From NCBI GenBank assembly GCA_048013815.1, contig CM106586.1:7812001-7876000 (forward strand): a DNA stretch of 64,000 nt, written 5' to 3'. This DNA is from Setoptus koraiensis (taxonomy: Eukaryota; Arthropoda). Each line of letters opens with the position of its first letter. Within the stretch, counting starts at the first letter, position 1. The position numbers were made by a program, and so were the translations under genes. Below the pieces are notes generated by a model that saw only the letters and a list, made by a program, of their open reading frames with translations, was not told the DNA's origin and did no database searches. Of this stretch, positions 30,286 to 41,345 are shown piece by piece.

Positions 30286-30330
30286 AGTTCAGCCTGAGCC
30301 AGTTGGGCCTGAGCCAGTTCAGCCTGAGCC
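30286..30330. repeat. Inverted copy of the 29.3-kb 15-mer array
   Basis: Three units, AGTTCAGCCTGAGCC, AGTTGGGCCTGAGCC and AGTTCAGCCTGAGCC. The first and third are exact reverse complements of the unit at 29336-29350. Confidence 0.92.
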
Positions 30331-30704
30331 GGCGCTTTGGGGCCCCAGCGGCCAGCCGAGTGAGCAAACTGTAAACGAGGCGAGCGACTTGCTCCTTTGG
30401 CTGGGCCAGTTGTTTGCAGTGTTATATGGCATGTTTAGGCAGAGAGGTGCCTCTCAGCGACAAGGCCACAAAAACAATCTGCACACACGCACACGCACGC
30501 CGACAGGCAGAGCGTCGGACAAACACGAGCGGCGCCAGTTGGGCCCCACAACTAGTTAGGCCACATACAGCGAGAGCAGTTGGCCCAAATACAATCGCCC
30601 AATGATAAGCCGGGCGAGCACGCGACGGCAAACAAAGAGCGCGCTCTTTGTTTGGCCATTGTTTGTCCGCGCTGACCAGCGCCGGCCAAAACAACAGCAA
30701 CAAC

Positions 30705-30765
30705 CCACCCAACAGCCAAGCCAACAACCGAGCCAACAACCGAGCCAACAACCGAGCCAACAGCA
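30705..30765. repeat. 12-bp tandem repeat (GCCAACAACCGA)
   Basis: Four to five units in CAA-rich DNA. Confidence 0.85.
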
Positions 30766-30986
30766 ACAACCGGCTGCATCGGCGCTGGCAAGACGCTCGC
30801 CGAGACCGTCCAGTGTCCAGCAGACGGGCCCAGGGGCCCAGAGGCGAGCTCTTGTGGCCGCGGCCAGAGTGAATGAACCGCTGATTGGGGAGAACAATGG
30901 GATGAATAAAAGTGCAACAGCAAGTGAGCAACCTCAAGTCCGCTCCACTCCGGCCCGACTCTTGGCGAGCCGTGCGCGGCCCCCTG

Positions 30987-31098
30987 GTCGCAACTCGGGG
31001 GTCGCAACTCGGGGGTCGCAACTCGGGGGTCGCAACTCGGGGGTCGCAACTCGGGGGTCGCAACTCGGGAGTCGCAACTCGGGAGTCGCAACTTGCGA
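30987..31098. repeat. 14-bp tandem array, eight units (GTCGCAACTCGGGG)
   Basis: Five near-perfect copies are followed by two with GGGA ends and one diverged unit (GTCGCAACTTGCGA). High identity between units suggests recent expansion. Confidence 0.95.
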
Positions 31099-31664
31099 GC
31101 GAGTCGCCACCGGCGAGAGGACGTGTCCAGGGTGAAATCAGCTCGCCCGGCCATTGTGGTTAGCTCGGGGCAATGACGCAACACCGGGGCGCGTATCGAG
31201 CTGGCCGCCAGCCGTTGAGCCAGCGACAATGGCTGTTGTTGTTGTTTGCTATTTGTTGTTTGCCGTTGGTTGTTTGTCGCTTATTGTTTGTCGTTTGTTG
31301 TTGTTGTTGTTGTCGTTGTTGTTGTTGGCGTCGTTGCAACGGCGACACAGCGCCAACCAGCATCGCCATTGATTAATTGAACGGGGGCGCAAACTTGATT
31401 ATCACCGGGGCCAGCTCGTTGGCCGGCGCGCCCACCAAGACGCACTGTGTTGCCGACCGACATGTCGGCCTCGCTTAGTTTGCAAATGTCCGCTGCGGGT
31501 CTCCCGCTCAATGTCACCCCAGCACACACAGACACAATTAAGCGACAGCTGCAATCAAGGTCTCGCCGTTGTTATTATGCCGTCTTGACTGGCTTGTGGT
31601 TGGCGTTGGCGCCGTTGCTGTCGTTGCGGAATGGCCGCCGACGACAACAACACCGACAACATCA

Positions 31665-31737
31665 CCGACAGCGACAACAGCGACAACAGCGACAACAGTG
31701 ACAACAGCGACAACAGCGACAACAGCGACAAAAAGCG
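31665..31737. repeat. 9-bp tandem repeat (GACAACAGC)
   Basis: About eight units of GACAACAGC with one T variant. Confidence 0.9.
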
Positions 31738-32803
31738 ATAAAAAACGACGAAAAGCGACGAAAAGCGGCACCACCACCACGACATCTCGAGCACGTCGAG
31801 CAAAGCCATAAATCATCACCATCCCCATATATCACCACACAAGTGGCTGCGATACGGCGATGGTTACATTGACACAATGCGGCATCGGCTCGATGCCAGC
31901 GTGCTCTATGCTGCAACAGTGCAAAAGTGTTTCCGGTGACCTTGACAGCTAATCAAATATTAATAAAAGCTCGTATGATACTGATAATTATTTCTGCAAT
32001 AGTATCAATGGGTGCGTATGCGCCAATTGAGCCGCGGCCGCATTAATACAAGCACTATCAATATTGATATTTGGCGGCCCGTTCACTTGGCCCGAACGAG
32101 CGAGCCAGCCGACGGACTCAATCGGTTGGGGGCGCATTTCGAGCTGGGCCAGCATCGATTGGCCCCAATTGCAAAGCTGGCGAGTGGCCAGGTGAGGCCG
32201 GCCGCCAGGTGAGGCCGGCGGTCAGGCGAAACGGCGAGAGGCCGAGAACGGCGAGAGGCCGAGAACGGCGAGAGGGCTGAAAATAATAAATAAATAATTC
32301 ATTCGAGTCAGCTACACTGCATGCGGCGATACAATGTGCAAGCTCATGTTTGGCAAGCTCGTGTTTGTCATTACACTAATGACCAGCGCTGGCACGGTGC
32401 TCTATATTTGTCATGCTGGCAGCTACAGCTGACAAATTTGAGAGCGAGTGGCCCAATTGGCCAGCACGGGCTCGCATCATATGTTTGGTCGATCATATGT
32501 GATCACATGATCAAAACAAACAAACATGACGCAACTATCGTTGCCGTTATTGTGCACGACGGATAGCCGACTTGCCAGATAGGAAGCCAAGTAAGTGTTT
32601 AATGTGTGCTGACAATTGCTGAAATTTGACACAACACAGATGACGCAACACACACACACACGACGACAACTGATACTTGACACTGCAACTGCCAATGTAA
32701 CTACCAGCAACTAACAGCGCTAACCCTGTACACAGCGAGCCGGATATTAGACAATGATACAATTGATTATGGCTGTGCAAACTGTGCTTTACTGTGCTCT
32801 CAT

Positions 32804-32820
32804 ACTATGAGACTCATAGT
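32804..32820. repeat. Perfect 8-bp hairpin with 1-base loop
   Basis: ACTATGAG and CTCATAGT flank a single A, immediately before a GT microsatellite (about 32820-32840). Confidence 0.85.
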
Positions 32821-32954
32821 GTGTGTGTGTGTGTGTGTGCGCGCGTTAGCGACAAGTGAACAATACCGGAAATGGCAGTAGTGACGCGCGGCAACCTATG
32901 CTCGTGAATGCGCGCGATTGCATCATCTGCGCGCAGACCAGATATCGCTTCATG

Positions 32955-33025
32955 TTTGTGTGTTTGTTTGCTTGTTTGTTTGTTTATTTGTTTGTTTGCC
33001 TGTTTGCTTGTTTGTTTGTCTGTTT
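32955..33025. repeat. (TTTG)n imperfect tetranucleotide repeat
   Basis: TTTG/TTTC/CTTG units over about 70 bp. Confidence 0.9.
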
Positions 33026-33626
33026 GGCCGAGCAGACGAACGTTGTGAGGCAGCAAAAACTGGCCAGTTGTCGCAAAGAGCAAACAACTGACAAGTGTGC
33101 GACAAGTGCACTCGCAACACAACAACTCATCACTGATTCCAGGTGACCAGTCGGCCGGCCAACCGGCCATAATGTGACCGTTAGTTCCATGGGGCGACTT
33201 GATAAATCGCTGAGCGATTTTACAGCCGATTCAATTGGCGAGTTGTTGCGTTGTTGCTCATTTCAATTGTTTCGTCATCGCATGCCGCTCACATCCGGCC
33301 AATAAGTGAGCCAGCCGGCAAGCGAGTTATCATTGCCACTGCCAATAATATGCCAATGACATGCCAACGATATGCCAATGGAGGCCCCAAGGAGGAGAAA
33401 TGGGCCGACAGCGGCATCGGTGCAGCACAAGCGTGGGCCATGCGCTGTTACGTAACGTCGCGAGCAGTGAGTTGGGCGCCGGCCATTATTAAATGGCTTT
33501 AAGCTGATTAATGGTGATCAACAAAACGTCTAGCAGCGTTTAGCTGTACAGGCTGCAGTGTGTAGCCGGGCCCATAACTTGAGGGCATTTTGGGTAGCAC
33601 CACGGGGTACATTGTTTGCATATTGC

Positions 33627-33769
33627 ATGAATGAATAGATACGGTATATTCATTCATATACATGAGCACGTGAATGAACGTGCTGGCTACCTTCGGGCTC
33701 TACCCAATGGGCGCCTAGTATGGAGCTCGGTATTGATTATGTATGCCACACATCATGTGTGACATAATC
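33627..33769. repeat. Group of hairpins
   Basis: ATGAATGAATA (33627-33637) pairs with TATTCATTCAT (33647-33657). AGCACGT pairs with ACGTGCT just after it. GATTATGT (33734-33741) with CACACA pairs with TGTGTG and ACATAATC (33762-33769), leaving a small bulge. Confidence 0.8.
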
Positions 33770-33940
33770 ATGGTATGCCCCTCACAATATGCGCAGGCTG
33801 GTATTAACAAGATTAGGGTTAAATAGGTTAATTTAACTAATAACCCGATAAATGTCGATTGGCGTCGCTGAGTGCCCGCTAACTACCTTCAAACATGCTC
33901 TGTGTGTCTGTGTGTCTGCCTGTTTGTCACCCCGGAGCCC

Positions 33941-34052
33941 TCGGTACTAGCGAGTCGGTACTAGCGAGTCGGTACTAGCGAGTCGGTACTAGCGAGCCGG
34001 TACTAGCGAGCCGGTACTAGCGAGTCGGTACTAGCGAGCCGGTACTAGCGAG
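33941..34052. repeat. 14-bp tandem array, eight units (TCGGTACTAGCGAG)
   Basis: Eight 14-bp units, all identical except for C or T at the first position. This is the most homogeneous minisatellite of the window. Confidence 0.96.
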
Positions 34053-37000
34053 CCGGTCATGTACCGAGTAGCCCGTCATATAGCCAGTTGCGTTGTTTAG
34101 TCGACTAGTTGGCCCGTTGAGCAATTGAGCAGTAGGTGCTGGCGTTGCCGCTGGGGGCCGGCGCAGGCCAGGCGCCCATCCAAAACAGCAACAACGCAAA
34201 TAATAATAATAATCATATCATCTTGAGCGGCGCCAATTAACACTAGCCAGCGGCGGCTTAATTGGCGCTCGGAGGGCCCCACTAGCACTGGTTAGGCACG
34301 TCAATAGTGTGTGTGTGTGTGTGTTGAGTCAATAGTTTAAGTCAATATGCGACAATTATACAACGACAGCGACAATCGGCCAATAAACGGCGCCCGAATT
34401 ACGTAACTGGTGCGGCATAACTTGCATTGTCAACGACCAGTCAATGACGATGACAATACCGAAACATGTGCTCACAACAACAACAGCAACAGCAACAACA
34501 ACAGCAACAGCAACAATAGCAACAACGACCGTATAATAACAAGCGCACAGCCAGTTCAAGTGAACTACTTGAGCTTGCTTGTGTCATCATCATTTATTGA
34601 GCTGTTATGCGAATTAATGAGTGGGGCCAGCTCACTTACTTGTTAGTCAAGTGCTTGCAACAAGCCAAATTAAAAAGGTAACCAACATGACATAATAATA
34701 TACTGTGTGCCTTACCGGTGTCGTCCAGTTGTGCTGACGACAGTTGTGCTGACAGCAGTTGTGAGTGCAGCGTTGAGAGAGCGGCCCCAGGAGAAAGTGA
34801 GCCAAATTAGGTCACACTAACAGCAGTAATGATCTCGAGACGATTAACAAAAAGACGCTAACGGCCGGCCAATGTAACTATGCCACATTACACTGCGCCG
34901 TGCAAAGGGGGCGCCCCGTCTGCGAGGCTCCGGCCAACAAACTGCGTCTACCTGGCTGCAGCAACAACAACGACGACAACAGCCACAGCTAGGCAACACG
35001 CAGCAGCAAAGAAACACAAAGCACACTATTCACGATTAATCTTGACACAATAAACGGCAACAGCGACAACAGCAACAACAACAACAACAAAGGCAACAAA
35101 AACAACGGAAAGAACAAACATCAACTAGATAAAAACGCTGTTACGCAACAACAAAAGCAAACAACGTTGCGCAAAGTTTATGGCACAGCGAGCAACTTTA
35201 TACCAAATTAAACTTTGCACTCTCCAGTGTCTTGTGAGCCAGAAGTTGAGCTGCTCCAGTGTCACTGTGTGCTATTTGCTATTTTGTTGTGCGCATTTAT
35301 GCACGCGCCCCTGTCGCTATAGTCTCCGCTGCGCCCTGCAGAGACCATAGCGACTGCAGAGACTATAGCGACTGCAGCGAGCGCGCCCATTATAGCCGCG
35401 CACGTCGCCACTCGAACGGGGCACAACAAGAACGGGGCGCCTTGTTGCGCCTCGTCCTCGTCGTGCCCATTCGGGCTTGTGGCGTCTTGTCGGTGCGTCG
35501 GCCCGTTGCGTTGACCCCACAGCCACAGATAGCCTAGCCACACCATGCACCTTTGTGTGTGAAGAGAGCGCCACGAGCGCCCCCTGGTCGCCGCCGGTCG
35601 GCGCACCGGTCCCCGCTGGCCCATTGGCCCCACGGGCCCGCTGCACCCACTGGCCCCATTGGCACCTATTGATACAATCAAGGCGAGCTAATGAGATAAA
35701 TAAATAGATGCGCGAGGCATTTGGTGCGTTTTATTTATTTCCATGTGTGCCGATCATCGGGTCCCGGTGCGCGGGCCGCGCGCGACCAACAATCAAACAG
35801 CTAGCTGGCCAGCTCTGTGTGTGTGTGTGTTCAGATTAAGCTGTTATATTGCATAAGCATAACTTTCGCCTGGTTAGCTTCGATGGGGCCCACACAAGAC
35901 TCATTTGCTTTAGTTTATGCATCTCGGCTCGTTGCTGGGCATGGCTCGCTGAGTGCACTCGCTTTGGCTAGCTGGCTCGCCGTTTCGCTGGCTCGCTGTC
36001 TGGCTGCTGGCTGCTGGCAAGTCACAAGCAGGGCTCGTTGGCACGGGCACGTGTTACAGCTTCGAGCCGGGGGCCAGCCAGCGGCCAGCGACCAGATGCC
36101 ATAGAGTGACAATTTGACTATTAGTTATGGGGCGCCGCCAACGCCAAGCGCACTGTGCGCGCAAACAACTATCACTGGTCAGTTATTGCCACGGCGCGCT
36201 GTGCGCTGGCCAAACGCACAGTTACGTAACGTGCTCGCGGTGCGCAGTATGCACACTTCCACATGAGCGCCCCGTTGAGGAATGGGGGCGCCCCGGCAGC
36301 GATAAAAATAGCAAACGTATCACATGCATGAATGTGACGGTGATTAAATAGAGCAAGCGGCGGACAGGCGCTCCGTTGGCGACATCTTGCCGCAACAACG
36401 ACAACAACACAGCACCGCCGCCGACAGCGCCACCAACGACGCCGGCCACATCAATAGCAGCAACGCCAGCCGCGGCGGAGGCGGAGGCAACAACGCCACC
36501 GACACCGGCGCCGGCAACATCACCGGCGGTGATGGCTTGTCACCTTCATTGGACTGGACACGCCATTGGGGCCGCGCGGCGCGCTGTGTTTATTACGGGC
36601 TGTTGTGCGGCGGCCAGCGCGCGCGCCCCACGATTAAATTGAACCGACGATAAAAAGAGGCCAGCCAGCGGACAAATTTGCGGGGCCGACATTGACTGGT
36701 GGCGAGCACGCAAATAAACTCGACTGGGCGCATGCCGACACTGACCGGGCCGGCGCTGGCGCCGGCGCGACCAACTGTCAGCGGCCGGGCCGCCCGCTGG
36801 CCGCCGACGGGCCGCTGACAGTGCCCTGGGTGCCCGGAGCCGGCCGACGGCGCCAGCCATTTTAATAAATTAAAGCCCGCCAGCGCACACTCGTGTCCGC
36901 TCGCACTATCTTACATGACACAAATGGGGCCCGCTCTGGCGGCCATATTATTATTGGGGGGGGGGGGCCAGTAGCGGTGGCGGTGGTAGTTGCAGGGGCG

Positions 37001-37659
37001 GCAGTTGCAGTTGCGCGCCGCATTATTAGCGGTATTAGCCTGTCAGCGTTGTTATGCAACACGCAGACCGACAGACAGACACACACACGAAATGAGGGGG
37101 CCGGGGCCAGAGTGCGCAATTGTGCAAAGCGGAGCAGCGAGCGCCGGCACTAATAAAGTAACTTTGGCGCACTCATACTCTGCAAAGACAAAAGATGGCC
37201 GACAAGACAAAGAGAGATGGGGATCAATTTCGACATGCCGCTCTCTAAGTTATCATTATTGTCTCTGCGCGCCGTGCAGCCGCTCAGCCGGCTCGCCAGG
37301 TCTGACTGACGGCTCGCGGGGGCCCGCAAACGCACATATATTATTAATAGCTAATGAACATGAGCCTGGCTGCGCCATTGTTTGGCTTGCGCGACTGGCG
37401 GGCCGACTCGGGCGCCGCTGAGTCGACCGGCGAGCGCGCCGACCAGCCGACGCGGGCGGCCGCCGAGCCCAACGTCGCAATTGGAACGGATTCGGCGCTG
37501 CAGCGCATTACTGTTATTATTACCGCTGCCAGCGCTATTACCGTTATTGGCGTGGCCGTTGCCGATGCTGTTATTATCATAATAAGTCGCTGGCCCGCTC
37601 AATCGCCCGCCTAGGCGAGCTCGCTTTGCATCGCTCCTCGGCGATCGGCCGTCTTGAGC

Positions 37660-37722
37660 GGCCCGACACACGGCGGCCCGACACACGGGGCCCGACTCAC
37701 GGCGGCCCGACACACAGGCGGT
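37660..37722. repeat. 14/15-bp tandem repeat (GGCGGCCCGACACAC)
   Basis: Four units, one of 14 bp (GGGGCCCGACTCAC). Confidence 0.88.
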
Positions 37723-38065
37723 CCGATGGCGCCAGCAGAGCTAGCAAATGGAGATATATGAGCGGCCATTTATGCGAGACACACCGGCGCGCGCTTGTTG
37801 TGGCGCCGTGCTGCCACAACAAGCCTGTCGTATAAGCCTGTGCGAGCCTGCAAGTGGCACCCGTGGGCCGCTCCGCGCCCTGGCGGGCGCGCCGCACACT
37901 TGGGGCGCCGCCAGTGGCACAGTTTGACGGGGCCAGCCGGCGGAGCCAACTGGCCGCACGGCGCGCCAAGCGAGCGCCGGGCGAGCCGCATAGCGCGCGA
38001 GGGGTCAGCCCGAGCCAATAGTGTACATAATGTGCCGATTGTGTGCAGGGGGAATCGGGGGGACC

Positions 38066-38091
38066 AGAGAGAGAGAGAGAGAGAGAGAGAG
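38066..38091. repeat. (AG)n microsatellite, 13 units
   Basis: AG run followed directly by GTTGCGTAAC, a C/EBP-like palindromic site. Confidence 0.95.
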
Positions 38092-38152
38092 TTGCGTAAC
38101 CACGATTTGGAATGGCCAGGCGCTACGTGATTGGTGCCACGGGACTAATGCG

Positions 38153-38164
38153 CCGCTAGGTGGC
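38153..38164 (+). promoter_or_regulatory. CTCF-like core motif
   Basis: CCGCTAGGTGGC, followed by TGG, fits the CTCF core (CCRCTAGRTGGC type) fully. Reverse-strand near matches occur at 30978-30990 and 35575-35590 (CCCCCTGGTCG). Confidence 0.3.
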
Positions 38165-38224
38165 TGGAGCGCGAACGCGCAAGTCGCATAGGGGCGCCGC
38201 GCACACACACTGCACGCAGCACAC

Positions 38225-38228
<4 letters not shown>

Positions 38229-38306
<78 letters not shown>
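38229..38306. repeat. (CA)n microsatellite, 39 units
   Basis: Uninterrupted CA run on the plus strand; another of about 20 units lies at 38750-38788. Confidence 0.97.
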
Positions 38307-38309
<3 letters not shown>

Positions 38310-38748
38310 CGCATAGCACACAGAGGCAAGCGCAGACGGGCGGGCAGAGCGAGCGAGAACAGCGAAAGCGCGAGCCAAAGCGAGAAAGTAGCACGTGCCG
38401 CAATGCGGCCCTACTCGTCGCACTGGCTGCCGGCGCCAAGTTTGAACCCGTCCGGCCGGACGGGGTTCCCGTCCGAGCGGCACAAGCTGACCGACGGTGC
38501 GCCGCACGCCGAGACATGCGATGCGGCAATCGCGCGCTGGACCTAGCGCCGCGAGCACACTGGCCGCTATGCAACGAGCGCGCCACGTACTCGCGTGGCC
38601 GCCGAGTGTGGCGCGCTGTGGACGCCGCACAAACACACAAACAGAGGGGCGAAAGTCCAATTAAGCAGCTCGCATCTTGTGCCCACATTAAAAGCTTATG
38701 CATTAATATTGCGCGTCACAAGCTGCGCATCCTTGATGGCCGACAGTT

Positions 38749-38790
<42 letters not shown>

Positions 38791-40593
38791 CAACACTTGG
38801 GCGACTTACGAGCGACACATATCATCATTACACGAGTGTGTGTATCATTATGTCCGCGCGCTGGCTGCAGCGAGCCCGCCCGACGATTATCCAAACACAC
38901 ACCCTGGCCGGAATGCAGCCAGGGTGTGGATCGGCGGTCCCGATTGGCGGCGTCCGCACTGGCCCCGCTGCCCACGTCAGCGATGGTCGCCGCGGCGCTG
39001 TGTTTGTTTGTCTTGGCTGGCCGCTCACTGGGTCACCGGGCCGCCAGCGGATGTGTGGCGGCCGACAGAAGGAGAGAGAGAGAGCGAAAATAGCAACTAT
39101 TGTGTTGCGTTGTTTTTGCGCGCTGTTGAGACCAGACGCGCACGAACGGCGGCCCCATCTGGCCAGCGATTCATTTATTTATGCTGGGCCAGGCTTCGTC
39201 TCGCGCGCGGCGCGGCGCGATCTGCCGCACGGGGGCCGCCAAAAGGACAGCGCCGGCCGCTCACCTGGCAACTGGTCCGGCCCGCCCGCCCGCTCTCTCG
39301 CTGGCTGTCTGGCTGGCGTGCACTCGCCGTGGGTGTGGGTGCTCGGCTGACTCGGGTCACAATTACGTCAGATTACGAGCGACGATAATTGTTGATCGCC
39401 CTCTCGGCTGTTTTGGCTCTGGCTCGTGCTTGCGCGTGCACGCGCGTGCTGCATGTAGCGCTGCATACGTGCAAGGCGCGCGTTCAGGTGCAGGGAACAG
39501 CAGTGTACGCACAGCAGTGCTGCGCGCTGGCAAGCTACTGACGGTGCGCAGACAGATGTCGCAAGTGTGATTATGACATCCGCATTAGCATTGCGCGTCT
39601 TGACAACCGAACTCGCCATTGGGCCGACAGTGTTCGACGTGCACTGCTCGACGAACTGTGCGACTCGCACAGTACCAGCGCCAGAGCGAGCAAATTACAT
39701 AATTTGCTCGCTCGCCACGATGCGCTCGCCATGGTGCGCTCGCCCCGCATAGCAGGTTGCGCAACTACCCATGGCAGCCACAACTTGTGCGATGCTGGCA
39801 TGGGTAGCGCCAACGGCATACGCTGTTGCTGTCCGGGCTGAAGAGCGCCAGAAGCAATGCAAATGCAAAGTCGCAATGGCGATACCAAGCGATTGATTGA
39901 TTGCGACGGCTGGCCTTTGCCAGTGCTCACAGGTATTGTCAGAGCTCGGCCGGCTTTTGTTTTTGGGCGCTCGCAGTTTTGATGAGGTGTCATAATGGCG
40001 GCAGTGTCGTCATTTAAACAGCAGTCACTGTTGAACAGAGCAGGTGCATCGGGCCACTGTTGTTGCTGCTCGCTTTGCACTGCTGATCGATTGGCCTTTA
40101 CATTCGGAGGCATGTATTATGGCATTGTTCAGGATTTCGAGTGAGTCTCTTCACAATTCACATTGAGTGACTGCTGCAAGTTAATGGCCGGCCTTGTTCA
40201 TGAAAACTTTCCCTGACTAAACTCTGTGCGAGAGCTTTCAAAAAAGCGCGCCCAAAGTGCGTTGCGCAACGTCTCTAACGCGGTGCATGTAGTCAATGTC
40301 TAGACGCTGTTACGTAACTCACTGCTGCCATAACACATTGCTGCCTTTTGGCCACGGTAGCAGCGCAGTGATGATAATGATGATGATGACGAGCAGCAGC
40401 GGCCGCGGCCGCGCCAATAGTAATAGTGGTAATAATAGCGATCATGGTAATAGTGATGATAACGCAGCGAGTTGTTGTTGTTGTAGTTGTTGTGGTTGGC
40501 GCCGTTGTTGTTGCGCTATCACGGTGCTAGCTGCTCACAGTGGCGCTGCTGTATTGATGATGGTGCAGTGGTTGATTATGATGGAGCTGCCAT

Positions 40594-40594
<1 letters not shown>

Positions 40595-40647
<53 letters not shown>
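40595..40647. repeat. (CA)n microsatellite
   Basis: About 26 CA units; a GT tract of opposite orientation follows at about 40979-41010. Confidence 0.97.
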
Positions 40648-40651
<4 letters not shown>

Positions 40652-40976
40652 CATCAAAAAGTGGAGGCGCACTCGGTGCGGCGGCCGCGCGCGGTGGGGG
40701 CGGTTCGATTTTTTTCACATCCGTGCGCGGTGGGGCCGCCGCACCGGAATTATTCAAGACAGTGTGCTGCTGGTGGTGCTGGCGTGCGTATTGCGCGATT
40801 CGGTAGTAGCGAACAGCCGCAACAGTGGTGCTGGTTGGTGCACACTACTAATCCGCACCGCCGTCTGTTGCAGTGATGCTGCTGCTGCCGCCGTTGCTGC
40901 TGCATTAGAACATTTTTGCTTCGTGCGCGTCTGTCTCTCGCTGAGTGCGTGCCTGTCTGTGCTGTGCGTTGCGAGT

Positions 40977-41011
<35 letters not shown>

Positions 41012-41221
41012 GTGCGATGTGTTGGTGTGCGTGTGTGTGTGTGTGCGTTGCACCGCCAAGTCGATGGTGGCGCATAGAGGAGACAGACAGACGGGCCGCA
41101 GCGCATTCATGGGAGCCATGTCTCATTTTCAGCTTATCGTTTGCCGTGCTACGCGACCACGTCCAGCCAGCGCATAGTTGGCTAGCTCGCTGCAGCCTCG
41201 CTGCGGTGCAGTATGCCAGTG

Positions 41222-41345
41222 GTGCAGTGCAGCAAGCTAGCTGCCAGCACCAAGCTAGCTGCCAGCACAGCGGTGCCAGCACAGTGGTGCCAGTGCAGTG
41301 TGCTAGTGCAGTGTGCTAGTGCAGTGTGCCAGTGCATTGTGTGGT
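41222..41345. repeat. Compound 18-, 14- and 13-bp tandem repeats
   Basis: CAAGCTAGCTGCCAGCAC occurs twice, then CCAGCACAGCGGTG and CCAGCACAGTGGTG, then several AGTGCAGTGTGCT units (period 13). Confidence 0.85.

Larger units (their letters stand above)
13536..40317. promoter_or_regulatory. Dispersed cluster of nine TTACGTAA palindromes (bZIP-type sites)
   Basis: By eye, TTACGTAA occurs at 13536-13543, 15074-15081, 15089-15096, 18203-18210, 23125-23132, 33448-33455, 34399-34406, 36222-36229 and 40310-40317; several extend to GTTACGTAAC. RTTAYGTAAY is the established binding consensus of PAR-bZIP/E4BP4 factors (Pdp1 and Vrille in flies). A random 33 kb should hold about 0.5 copies. The ~31 kb of flanking gene blocks yielded one copy, at 46740-46747, explained by a Tyr codon next to a GTAAGT donor. 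C/EBP-like relatives (TTGCGTAA, TTGCGCAA, TTACGCAA) also occur, for example at about 20353, 22010, 27615, 35117, 38092 and 40262. Confidence 0.55.

Noticed and set aside
38516-39388. Long open frames in the GC-rich domain (up to 290 codons; also at 15316-15768, 21041-21682, 30422-31229, 38005-38703 and 40296-41177).
   Set aside because: They are rich in Arg, Ala, Gly and Cys, overlap one another in several frames and strands, run through CA/GT repeats and minisatellites, and show no domain. High GC and lack of TAA/TAG explain their length.
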